Below, one piece after another: positions 1-7,391 of a stretch of DNA of 11,839 nt (positions within the stretch are counted from its first letter, which is position 1; each line of letters starts with the position of its first letter). The notes under the pieces are model-generated. The model had not been told where the DNA came from and did not search any database. It saw only the letters and a list, made by a program, of their open reading frames with translations. This DNA comes from Bacteroidales bacterium (GTDB taxonomy: Bacteria; Bacteroidota; Bacteroidia; Bacteroidales; P3): assembly GCA_031286005.1 (NCBI GenBank), contig JAITVC010000292.1, positions 1 to 11,839 on the forward strand. The letters run 5' to 3'. The translations under genes were made by a program, and so were the position numbers.

Positions 1-1
1 A

Positions 2-1132
2 ATCACGCTGATGCGTGAAGCCATCAAACTTAAAAACGTATCCTATTCTGCGCTTTTGCCGGATAATGTGGGCTATATCAAACAGGATGGTTTTACAGAA
101 GGCGCTGCCAACGAAGTGAAAGACGCCTTTATTAAACTCAAATCCGAAGGCGCTACATCGCTGATTTTAGACCTGCGGGGCAATGGTGGCGGATTGATGA
201 ATGAAGCCACCGATATTGTAAATTTGTTTGTGGATAAAGGCCGTCCGGTGGTAAGCATGAAAGGCAAGGTGGAAGCCCGCAACCAATCGTTCAGCACACG
301 CAACGAGCCGGTTGATGTGAATATCCCGATTGTAGTGTTGATAGACCGCACATCGGCATCGGCATCGGAAATTGTAGCCGGCGCATTGCAAGATTTGGAT
401 CGTGCCGTAATCGTTGGACAACGCTCGTTTGGAAAAGGTTTGGTGCAAAATATTTTGCCGTTGGATTACAATGCGCAAATGAAAATCACAACGGCAAAAT
501 ATTATATTCCCAGCGGACGCTGTGTGCAGGCGTTGGATTATGCCGACCGTGATGCCGAAGGCCATGCCAAGAAAGTTCCGGATTCGTTGCGTACGGCCTA
601 CAAAACTCACAATGGTCGCACGGTTTTTGATGGCGATGGCATTGAGCCCGATATTGAGATAGAATCCGAAACCATGAGCGGGATTTCAACGGCGCTATAC
701 GTGAAAATGCTCTTTTTTGATTTTGCAAACAACTATCGACACAACCATGATGCGGTTTCCAAGCCATCTGAATTTGAAGTGTCAGACCCTATTTTCAATG
801 CGTTCAAGACCTTTATCGAAGGGAAAGATTACGCCTATAAAACGTTTACCGAAATGAAAGTAGAGGAATTGGAAGCGATGGCCAAAGAAGAAAATTATTT
901 GGAGTCTATCCAAGGGGCGTTAGACCAAATGAAAACACAAGTTCATCACGAAAAAAGTGTTGATTTGGACAGAAATTCCGCCGAAATCAAAGAGATTTTA
1001 GGCATTGAATTGATAAGCCGATATTATTTCCAAACAGGTACTATTGAATATGTTTTGCGCTATGATAAAGAAGTGAAAAAGGCCGGCCAAGTTTTAAATG
1101 ATAAAGAACAATACTCCCAAATTTTGAAATAA
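2..1132 (+). CDS. C-terminal processing peptidase, S41 family (5' end missing)
   Basis: This is the C-terminal 377 residues of a carboxyl-terminal processing serine protease (CtpA/Prc type), an envelope enzyme that trims or degrades periplasmic and lipoprotein substrates. The frame is open to the left edge, and the PDZ domain and signal peptide expected for the family lie outside the window, so the ATG at 11 is internal. Counting from that ATG, the S41 core is clear: DLRGNGGG at residues 54-61, SASASE around Ser117, and GQRSFGKG with Lys142 followed by Gln146. The 25-residue Ser-to-Lys spacing and the Gln four residues after Lys match the Ser/Lys/Gln catalytic set of CtpB, so the enzyme looks active. 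Beyond about residue 225 there is a long charged C-terminal extension, which I recall as usual in Bacteroidota homologues. The ppk1 start lies 10 bases downstream, so the genes are probably cotranscribed. The family is secure; the substrate is unknown. Confidence 0.93.
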   Translation: MTLMREAIKLKNVSYSALLPDNVGYIKQDGFTEGAANEVKDAFIKLKSEGATSLILDLRGNGGGLMNEATDIVNLFVDKGRPVVSMKGKVEARNQSFSTRNEPVDVNIPIVVLIDRTSASASEIVAGALQDLDRAVIVGQRSFGKGLVQNILPLDYNAQMKITTAKYYIPSGRCVQALDYADRDAEGHAKKVPDSLRTAYKTHNGRTVFDGDGIEPDIEIESETMSGISTALYVKMLFFDFANNYRHNHDAVSKPSEFEVSDPIFNAFKTFIEGKDYAYKTFTEMKVEELEAMAKEENYLESIQGALDQMKTQVHHEKSVDLDRNSAEIKEILGIELISRYYFQTGTIEYVLRYDKEVKKAGQVLNDKEQYSQILK

Positions 1133-1142
1133 ACACGTACGC

Positions 1143-3212
1143 ATGCCAAAAATCTCCCGATACATCGACCGTGAAATTAGTTGGTTGCAATTCAACGAAC
1201 GTGTGTTGCAAGAGGCCAAAGACCCTTCTGTGCCGTTGATTGAACGGGTGCGGTTTATGGGTATTTTTTCTAACAATCAGGATGAGTTTTTTAGAACTCG
1301 GGTGGGGTCTTTGATTTATCATTCGGATATTGAAAATGAGGAGTCGGAGTTTGAGCATGATAGTCAAAAGACTTTGAAGAAGGTTACTCTGAAAGCCATT
1401 GAATTGCGCAAGGAGTTTGATGCTGTATTTGCCGACTTATGGAAGGAACTGCGAGAGAATAATATCTTTCTTATCAATGAGCAGAGCGCCAATGCTCAGC
1501 AAAAAGCCTTTGTGGTGGATTATTTCCGAAACAAGGTGCGCTCGCATCTCTTTCCGCTGATGCTCGACAGGGCTTTGAAGCATAATGATTTGAATGAGCA
1601 TTTGAATGAGCATTCGATATATTTGTTTGTTAAATTATCGTCGTCTAAACGTTCTAAAAAGAATGTTCAATATGCTATATTGGAACTTCCTACGGATAAA
1701 GTTTCTCGATTCTTGGTTCTTCCTCCGGCGCAAGGCAAAGAATATGTAATCATGCTTGATGATGTGATACGACTGAGTTTTGCTGATATTTTTCGACCGT
1801 TGGGCTATGATGTTTACGAGGCCTACACGTTCAAGATAACCCGCAATGCCGAGGTGGAGGTGAATACCTCGGGCGACACTATCGACTTAATCAAGGAAAT
1901 GATACAGTTGCGCCAGAAGTCGGACGTTATCCGCTTTCTCTACGACCGAGAGATGCCTCAAACCATGCTCAAGCATTTGCTCAAGAAACTTGAAATCACC
2001 GATAAGGCTGATATTGATACCGGTTCAAGGTATCACAATAGCAAGGATTTTGTGAAGTTTCCAGCCTCGTTGGGCAATGGACAATTGATTTATAAACCTC
2101 ACAAACCATCGAATTTAAAGGAATTGCCTATTCATGCCAATATGTTGGCAGCGATGAAAAAGAGGGACTATATGCTGCATTTTCCCTATCAATCGTTTCA
2201 AACGGTGATAGACTTTCTTCGGGAGGCATCCATTGATCCTAATGTGCAATCCATCAAGATGACGATTTATCGGGTGGCTGAGGATTCAGCTATTTTGAAT
2301 GCTTTGGTCAATGCAGCTCGCAACGGAAAGCGAGTGTCTGTGTATGTGGAAGTGAAGGCCAGATTTGATGAAGAAAACAACCTCTATTGGGTAGAGCGCT
2401 TGCGCAACGAAGGTATTAAAGTGATGAGTGTGTTGCCCGATCATAAAGTGCACGCCAAAATGCTATTGGTAACCACCAAGGAGAATGGCAAGAGATGCCG
2501 CTATGCCGCTATTGGTACCGGTAATCCGAATGAGGAGACGGCTCTGGTGTATACCGACAAACTGCTCTTCACCGTTAACCCGAAAATTACAACTGAGGTG
2601 CAAATGGTGTTCGATTTAATTGAGAACCGCTTGGCATTCCCTAAATTTAAAACCCTGTTGGTGGCGCCCGTCAATCTTCGCAAACGATTGATGACTATGA
2701 TAGATATGGAGATAGAACATGCCAAACTTGGCGCTCCGGCATGGATTGTGATGAAGCTAAACAGTTTGGCCGATAAGGCTACGATAGACAAACTGTATGA
2801 GGCTGCCGGTTGTGGCGTAAAAATCCGTTTGCTTGTTAGAGGCATTTGCGCTCTGAATCCCGAATTGCCCGAATGCGAAGGAAATATCACCGTGCTTTCG
2901 GTGGTGGATAAATTCTTGGAACATGCTCGAATGTTTGGTTTCTGCAATGGGGGGAAATCACAGTATTTCATAGGCTCTGCCGACTTTGTGAAGCAGAAGT
3001 TAGACAAGCGTATTGAGGTTGTTGTGCCTCTTTTAGATCCTGACGTGAAACAGGAGGTGGAAGATATTCTAAACATCCAGTTTCAAGACAATACTCACGC
3101 TCGGTGGGTGAGTCCCTCAAAGATTAACACTTACGTGGAATCAACCTCTCGCCGCAAACATCGCTCGCAAGAAGACATTCAGAAATATCTCTCTAAAAAA
3201 CACGGAATCTAA
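1143..3212 (+). CDS. ppk1: Polyphosphate kinase PPK1
   Basis: This enzyme reversibly transfers the ATP gamma-phosphate to inorganic polyphosphate and is typically membrane-associated. The 689-residue length is normal for PPK1. The N-domain begins with REISWLQFNERVL (residues 10-22) and carries the ATP-contact region SNNQDEFF with Asn45. The two catalytic histidines are in place: His437 in HAKM, the expected autophosphorylated residue (E. coli His435), and His594 in FLEHARMF (E. coli His592). The metal/phosphate-binding arginines appear as Arg377 (IYRVAED) and Arg407 (VKARFDE), both offset by two from E. coli. GTGNPNEETALVYTD and the C-terminal SADF...LDKRIEV block complete the phospholipase-D-like fold. 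The start ATG is 10 bases after the protease stop, and the TAA stop shares one base with the rlmH ATG. I see no ppx exopolyphosphatase gene nearby. Identification is very secure. Confidence 0.98.
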   Translation: MPKISRYIDREISWLQFNERVLQEAKDPSVPLIERVRFMGIFSNNQDEFFRTRVGSLIYHSDIENEESEFEHDSQKTLKKVTLKAIELRKEFDAVFADLWKELRENNIFLINEQSANAQQKAFVVDYFRNKVRSHLFPLMLDRALKHNDLNEHLNEHSIYLFVKLSSSKRSKKNVQYAILELPTDKVSRFLVLPPAQGKEYVIMLDDVIRLSFADIFRPLGYDVYEAYTFKITRNAEVEVNTSGDTIDLIKEMIQLRQKSDVIRFLYDREMPQTMLKHLLKKLEITDKADIDTGSRYHNSKDFVKFPASLGNGQLIYKPHKPSNLKELPIHANMLAAMKKRDYMLHFPYQSFQTVIDFLREASIDPNVQSIKMTIYRVAEDSAILNALVNAARNGKRVSVYVEVKARFDEENNLYWVERLRNEGIKVMSVLPDHKVHAKMLLVTTKENGKRCRYAAIGTGNPNEETALVYTDKLLFTVNPKITTEVQMVFDLIENRLAFPKFKTLLVAPVNLRKRLMTMIDMEIEHAKLGAPAWIVMKLNSLADKATIDKLYEAAGCGVKIRLLVRGICALNPELPECEGNITVLSVVDKFLEHARMFGFCNGGKSQYFIGSADFVKQKLDKRIEVVVPLLDPDVKQEVEDILNIQFQDNTHARWVSPSKINTYVESTSRRKHRSQEDIQKYLSKKHGI

Positions 3213-3685
3213 TGCAAGTGCTACTAATGCTTAACGGGAAAACCGACCAAGCTTTTGTATCGGAAGGTTTCGCCATGTTTGAAACACGAATCAAGCGGTA
3301 TATAAAGTTTGCCACAGTGGTGATTCCGGCCTTAAAGAACACAAAGAATATGCCGGTTGAAGCTCAAAAAAGTGCAGAAACGGAGTTAATGATGGCACAA
3401 CTACAATCCTCGGATACGGTTGTTTTGCTGGACGAAAATGGGCAGTCCTATTCATCAATCAAGTTTGCAGACTTCTTGCAAAGGCAGATGAATGCCGGCA
3501 TCAAGCGTTTAGTATTCGTGGTTGGGGGGCCTTATGGTTTTAGCGAAACCATGCATCAACGTGCTAATGCCAAAATTTCCCTTTCGGACATGACGTTTTC
3601 GCACCAAATTATTCGACTGATTTTTGCAGAGCAATTGTATCGGGCGTTTACGATATTGAATAATGAGCCTTATCATAATGTGTAA
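3212..3685 (+). CDS. rlmH: 23S rRNA (pseudouridine1915-N3)-methyltransferase RlmH
   Basis: RlmH is a small SPOUT-class SAM methyltransferase that methylates pseudouridine 1915 in helix 69 of 23S rRNA in assembled 70S ribosomes. The 157-residue length matches the family. Visible hallmarks are LLDENG (residues 72-77), the SAM-binding trefoil-knot stretch VFVVGGPYGFS (101-111), LSDMTFSHQIIR (124-135) and EQLYRAFTI (140-148), ending in PYHNV. Most homologues I recall end PYHH or PYHR plus an acidic residue; the Asn after His is a mild deviation. The start codon overlaps the ppk1 stop (TAATG), which suggests translational coupling to the protease-ppk1 operon. No promoter or terminator is evident around it. 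Downstream lies a decayed toxin-antitoxin-like locus. The assignment is very secure. Confidence 0.97.
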   Translation: MQVLLMLNGKTDQAFVSEGFAMFETRIKRYIKFATVVIPALKNTKNMPVEAQKSAETELMMAQLQSSDTVVLLDENGQSYSSIKFADFLQRQMNAGIKRLVFVVGGPYGFSETMHQRANAKISLSDMTFSHQIIRLIFAEQLYRAFTILNNEPYHNV

Positions 3686-3711
3686 TTTTAAACCATTTAA
3701 TACAAAACAAC

Positions 3712-3819
3712 ATGAAATCGCCAAAAAAGGATATTTATTAGGCAGTAGCAGAAAGTAATGCAACAACTGTTGATGTATTTTTTGACGAGTTAAATCATCG
3801 CATAAAGAAACGTTTCGCA
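3712..3819 (+). pseudogene. Remnant of small antitoxin-like gene
   Basis: An ATG at 3712 opens a short frame, MKSPKKDIY, that meets a TAG stop at 3739. The same frame then continues open as AVAESNATTVDVFFDELNHRIKKRF, a charged, helix-prone sequence that looks like the body of a short antitoxin placed directly before a RelE/ParE-like toxin. The frame now runs in-frame into the toxin ATG at 3820. Adding one A in the GCAATG run would instead give an ending FANV plus a TAA stop overlapping the toxin start, which is a common toxin-antitoxin arrangement; that reconstruction is inference. One stop gained by a single base change (AAG or CAG to TAG) would explain the break. I do not recognise the antitoxin family with confidence. 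Alternatively this is only an open leader stretch. Confidence 0.45.
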
Positions 3820-4154
3820 ATGTTTAAAGTGTTTGTTGCAGATGCTGTTTGGGCAAAAATAGAACTGTTGGAAAACTACTTGATAGACGAGCTAAAATTG
3901 TCGGAAGCAGTCGTATTGCAGCGCACTGACCGTATGCGGCAATTTTTGAAGTCAATTAGCCCTGTTTTACGTTATCCTGTTTGTCGTTTTAAACAATGGT
4001 GTGATTTAGGCTACAGTTGTGCTGTATTTGAAAAATCATGGATTTTGCTTATGAAGAATTTGAAGAAGGTATTATTATCCGCGACATGTCGAATACTGCA
4101 TTACTAAAAGGACGTAATTGTATAATCCTATTTTTGAATTTTCTTCATTTTTAA
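3820..4154 (+). pseudogene. RelE/ParE-superfamily toxin, frameshifted
   Basis: The frame starting MFKVFVADAVWAKIELLENY has the beta-strand then long-helix opening of the RelE/ParE toxin fold, followed by RLTN-like RTDRMRQFLKSI and CRFKQW. After VFEKSW the current frame loses the family pattern and stops at 4107. Switching frame in the T run at about 4043-4046 restores a typical toxin C-terminus, FAYEEFEEGIIIRDMSNTALL, which then runs on to a TAA at 4152-4154. A missing T in that run (TTTTT to TTTT) is the simplest explanation. The reconstructed protein is about 111 residues, slightly longer than usual because of a hydrophobic tail after NTALL, which may mean the original stop was also lost. 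RelE/ParE members act as mRNA interferases or gyrase poisons; this copy is probably inactive. A sequencing error remains possible, but the upstream stop argues for real decay. Confidence 0.7.
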
Positions 4155-4171
4155 TTGTTAATTCTTAATTA
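4151..4171 (+). repeat. Three tandem heptamers TTAATTN
   Basis: TTAATTG, TTAATTC and TTAATTA follow one another without a gap. The tract overlaps the end of the frameshifted toxin frame and contains the -33 region of the promoter that follows. It has the same 7-base period as the tracts near the yceD-rpmF-fabH cluster, but a different consensus, so the relation is uncertain. Confidence 0.6.
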
Positions 4172-4186
4172 TTTTTCGTATCTTTG
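4155..4186 (+). promoter_or_regulatory. Bacteroidota-type promoter for the PepSY-like/OstA-like pair
   Basis: TATCTTTG at 4179-4186 fits the phylum's -7 consensus TAnnTTTG, and TTG at 4155-4157 lies 21 bases upstream as a -33 element, within the usual 19-21 base spacing. Transcription would begin around 4192. This places the in-frame TTG at 4184 inside the promoter and supports the ATG at 4211 as the start of the following gene. Confidence 0.75.
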
Positions 4187-4210
4187 CAAGGTGGTATTAG
4201 TCATGTCGCT

Positions 4211-5200
4211 ATGAAAAATGTTCTTTTTGTTGGATTTTTATTGCTTTCTTTGCAGGTTTTTGCGCAAAAATCTATTGCGGAAGAAGACCTTCCTGATGTG
4301 ATTGCAGAAGGCTTTGAGTTGGCTTATCCTGACTTTCCGCCTCATACGTGGGAGAAGCGTAATACTCGTTTTGTTGCGACTATTAAATATGACGACCGCA
4401 CTGAATATGCTACTTTTTTAGAAACCGGCGAATGGGCTGAAACCCGCTCTAAAGTGGATAAATCCGACCTTCCGGACAACCTTGTTTCTTTTGTTGAATC
4501 GCGCTACGATGCTTATCGTATTCAGACTTTACACTATGTTGAGGAAAATGGCGGGGGCAATTATTACGCTGTTTTGCTAAATCTGAGATCGAATAAATCG
4601 CTTACAACCGAGTTGATTTTTGATATGGAAGGTGCTATTTTGATGATTGATGGGCTTGCTGTGGAAGAGAGCGAAGAGGACCACAATTTTACGGCGAATA
4701 ATGATGATACACCAAAGATGCTTAAGCCGGGTGTTCAAAAAGAAGTGATTGATCTGCATGAAGGGGTTCCAGAAATTGTGATACTGAATCTCATGAAACG
4801 CTACGGCAACATCGAAAAAATTAAATGGACACAAACCGACTTGGGCTTTCGCCGCGCCGAATATAAATTTCGTGAAGAAACGATTGCCTCCGAATGGGAC
4901 AACGAAGGACGACAGGTTTCTGTAATCACTTTTTTCAACAAGAAAAATGCTATTTATTCCATTCAAAAATATTTGACAGAGAACTATCCCAAAGCCTCTA
5001 TTCTCAAGGGAGAACGTATCGTTTATGAAACTCGATTTACGCGCTTGTTTCCGGATAAAGGATTGAAAAGTTATTTCTTTGTCGAGATTTCGGAACGCCC
5101 TAGGGGTACTAAAATTTCCAATTTTTATACCATTTATTTTGACCAAACCGGACAGCTGGACATGATTGTAGAACAAAACAAAGAAAGCGAAAACGAATGA
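4211..5200 (+). CDS. Secreted PepSY-like domain protein
   Basis: A 329-residue exported protein with a clear signal peptide: MKN, a hydrophobic core to about residue 15, and a probable cut after VFA (residue 18) before Gln. The mature part looks like two copies of the PepSY-like module common in Bacteroidota periplasmic proteins. The first (about 25-150) has LPDVIAEGFELAYPDF, then strands with ATFLETGEWAET. The second (about 186-322) has VPEIVILNLMKRYGN, SEWDNEGRQVSV, and ends with YTIYFDQTGQLDMI. An acidic linker (151-170, EESEEDHN) separates them. The exact role of such domains is not established; inhibitor-like or binding roles have been suggested. The TGA overlaps the ATG of the OstA-like gene (ATGA), so the two products are probably made together at the envelope. 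The ATG at 4211 is chosen because the upstream TTG sits within the promoter. Domain call is moderate; the secreted nature is secure. Confidence 0.75.
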   Translation: MKNVLFVGFLLLSLQVFAQKSIAEEDLPDVIAEGFELAYPDFPPHTWEKRNTRFVATIKYDDRTEYATFLETGEWAETRSKVDKSDLPDNLVSFVESRYDAYRIQTLHYVEENGGGNYYAVLLNLRSNKSLTTELIFDMEGAILMIDGLAVEESEEDHNFTANNDDTPKMLKPGVQKEVIDLHEGVPEIVILNLMKRYGNIEKIKWTQTDLGFRRAEYKFREETIASEWDNEGRQVSVITFFNKKNAIYSIQKYLTENYPKASILKGERIVYETRFTRLFPDKGLKSYFFVEISERPRGTKISNFYTIYFDQTGQLDMIVEQNKESENE

Positions 5201-6765
5201 GGATAGCGAGATTTTGGATACTTGGTTTGGTGGTTTGGATGTTTGGGATAACGCCTGTTTTCGCACAGCAAAAAGTACTTATTCAATGCAATGGAATTTA
5301 TAGTACTATTCCGTCCAGACCAGGCTGGTCTAAATTTGAACGACAAGTTATTATTCAGCATTTAGGTACCAGAATTTACTGCGATTATGCTGAACACAAC
5401 CAGAGTACCGGTCAATTCGAGGCTCGTTCTAATTTGCGCATCAAAACAAAAGAAGGCGGTATAATTACCGGCGCAACGCTTCGCAATAATCCGAAGCAAA
5501 ACATGATGATTGTTGATAAAGACGTTGTTTTCACGGATAAAGATTCCACGCAACTGTTTACCGACCGGATGGTTTATGACCAAAAAAACGACATCTCAAC
5601 TTACACTACCGGCGGACGAATTATTAGCGACTCTACGGTGCTAACCTCTAAAATCGGGCATTATCACGGCAAAACGAAAGCGTTTCACTGCAAAACCGAT
5701 GTTGTTATTGTGAATCCGGATTACACGATTTATACGGATACGCTGCAAATGGTGGACGGCATTACCTACTTTTTTAGTCCGACACATGTTTACAGCGACA
5801 GCAATTATTTATACTGCGAAAACGGTTGGTATAAAACCAAAGAAAAAGTGGCTAATTTGAAGGACAATGCCTTTATCCAAACGAAAGAACAGAAAATGTA
5901 CGGCGATAGCATTTACTACGAAATGGATCGTGAGTTTGGCATGGCATTCGGCAATGTAACCGTAATCGACAGTGTGAACGATATTATTATTCATAGCGAT
6001 TTTGCCCTCAATAACAAAAAACAAGGCGATGCGTGGTTTACAGATAATGCAGTGGGATTAGTTGTGAGCGATAGTGATACGCTTTTTCTTCGCGGCGATA
6101 CCCTGCGGATTGTGTACGACAGCAATGAAAATGCCAAATACATGTTGGCCTATTACCATGTTCGCTTTTTCCGCGAAGACATGCAAGGGTTGTGCGATTC
6201 GATGGCTTATGTGATGGTGGATTCCACGATGACGTTGTTTAAAGACCCGATTGTTTGGGCGAACAGTGATCAGCTCAGCGGCGATACCATCAGCGTTCTG
6301 CTTTCACAAAACAAACCTAAATCCATGCACATGGGTGAGCGTGCTTTTGTTGTTTCAAAAGGCTATCATGAAGGGCATTTCAATCAGATTAAAGGGCGTT
6401 TATTGGATGGATTCTTCAACGACAGTTCCGAGTTGGAACGCATCAATGTGGATGAAAATGTGGAAACGGTTTATTTTGTTACGGATGATGCCGACAGTTC
6501 GCTTATTGGTATTCTGAAAGTGAATGCCGTACAGATGGAAATTGTTATGGAGCAGCGTGCCATATCTACTATCAACTATTTCCAACCCGACGATGGCTCT
6601 ATGTTTCCGGAAACGGATTTGCCTGAAAAAGACCGCTTTTTGAAAGGATTTGTATGGGATATTGACCGTCGGCCAAAGTCTAAATACGACATCTTGCCGA
6701 AATCTTCAAATGCCGCAAACCATACGGAAGTTAACCATTTATTAGAGTCGGCACAAACGAATTGA
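5197..6765 (+). CDS. OstA-like protein (LptA/LptD N-domain related)
   Basis: A 522-residue exported protein with a signal peptide whose probable cut follows VFA at residue 23. The rest is rich in short repeated beta strands of the OstA/LptA jellyroll type: QNMMIVDKDVVFTDKDS, LFTDRMVYDQKND, GGRIISDSTVLTS, YTIYTDTLQM, MYGDSIYYEM, LRGDTLRI and LSGDTISV. These alternating 'D-S/T-L' strand motifs are typical of the Bacteroidota OstA-like family. OstA/LptA proteins form a periplasmic bridge that carries lipopolysaccharide to the outer membrane; that this protein does so is inference. It lacks the large C-terminal barrel of LptD, so it is a soluble or peripheral periplasmic protein. It is coupled to the PepSY-like gene by an ATGA overlap, and its stop is only 5 bases from the convergent sigma factor stop, leaving no room for a separate terminator. 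The C-terminal 60 residues look unstructured. Confidence 0.85.
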   Translation: MRIARFWILGLVVWMFGITPVFAQQKVLIQCNGIYSTIPSRPGWSKFERQVIIQHLGTRIYCDYAEHNQSTGQFEARSNLRIKTKEGGIITGATLRNNPKQNMMIVDKDVVFTDKDSTQLFTDRMVYDQKNDISTYTTGGRIISDSTVLTSKIGHYHGKTKAFHCKTDVVIVNPDYTIYTDTLQMVDGITYFFSPTHVYSDSNYLYCENGWYKTKEKVANLKDNAFIQTKEQKMYGDSIYYEMDREFGMAFGNVTVIDSVNDIIIHSDFALNNKKQGDAWFTDNAVGLVVSDSDTLFLRGDTLRIVYDSNENAKYMLAYYHVRFFREDMQGLCDSMAYVMVDSTMTLFKDPIVWANSDQLSGDTISVLLSQNKPKSMHMGERAFVVSKGYHEGHFNQIKGRLLDGFFNDSSELERINVDENVETVYFVTDDADSSLIGILKVNAVQMEIVMEQRAISTINYFQPDDGSMFPETDLPEKDRFLKGFVWDIDRRPKSKYDILPKSSNAANHTEVNHLLESAQTN

Positions 6766-6770
6766 TTGTT

Positions 6771-7391
6771 CTATATTTTGTCTTGCGAATTTTTGAGCAT
6801 CGTGTACAAAAACTCTTTGGCACGAAATAATTTAGCCTTTACCGTACCTTTCGGCAAATTCAGTTTTTCAGCGATTTCTTCGTAAGAATATTCTTTGTAA
6901 TAGCGCAGTTCTATGAGTTCGCGATAATGCGGTTTTAATTTCTCAACAATGGCCCGCAGGTTTTGATTTTGTTGTTCGCGCATGATGTGTGCTTCGGGGT
7001 CGGACGACACATCGGCCACACGAGATTCAAACGTAAATCTGTCGTGATTGTAAATAGTGGGTTGTTCGATAGACACCGATTTAACCCGCTTTTTGCGCAT
7101 ATAATCAATGCAATTGTTGGTTGCGATACGATATAACCATGTGCTGAATGCAAAATTCGGCGAATAAGTGTGCAAACTGCTAAATGCTTTGCTAAATGCT
7201 TCAATCGTCATATCCTCCGCATCAATTTCGCTATCGGTCATTTTGACCAATTTGATGTACAGGCTTTCTTTGTAGCGGTCCATAAGCTGAGCATACGCAT
7301 GACGGTCGTCATGTTGCAAAGCCGCACAAATCAGCTCGTAATCTTCAGATGATCGGACTGTAGAAAACGATGGTTGAGCATTTATTTCCAT
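6771..7391 (-). CDS. ECF-type RNA polymerase sigma-70 factor
   Basis: A 206-residue extracytoplasmic-function sigma factor. Region 2 spans about residues 23-102, with FAQLMDRY-like AYAQLMDRY (33-40), DAEDMTIEAFSKAF (57-70) and FSTWLYRIATNNCIDYMRKKR (82-102), the core-binding and -10-recognition segments. A linker of about 40 polar residues leads to region 4 (143-197), whose helix-turn-helix reads YSYEEIAEKLNLPKGTVK, followed by AKLFRAKEFLY for -35 contact. There is no adjacent anti-sigma gene. It resembles the widespread Bacteroidota 'MEINAQ' type sigma factor that lacks a dedicated partner, though this is from memory. The ATG overlaps the end of the upstream glycosyltransferase by 10 bases, so the two share a transcript and are probably translationally coupled. 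It converges on the OstA-like gene. Regulon unknown. Confidence 0.93.
   Translation of the reverse strand: MEINAQPSFSTVRSSEDYELICAALQHDDRHAYAQLMDRYKESLYIKLVKMTDSEIDAEDMTIEAFSKAFSSLHTYSPNFAFSTWLYRIATNNCIDYMRKKRVKSVSIEQPTIYNHDRFTFESRVADVSSDPEAHIMREQQNQNLRAIVEKLKPHYRELIELRYYKEYSYEEIAEKLNLPKGTVKAKLFRAKEFLYTMLKNSQDKI

Noticed and set aside
2501..3076. Open frame of 191 codons opposite ppk1
   Set aside because: Antisense to the conserved catalytic half of PPK1; low-complexity serine/threonine-rich translation typical of a shadow frame.
4184..4210. TTG start extending the PepSY-like protein by 9 residues
   Set aside because: The TTG overlaps the -7 promoter element and lies before the expected transcription start; the ATG at 4211 begins a normal signal peptide.
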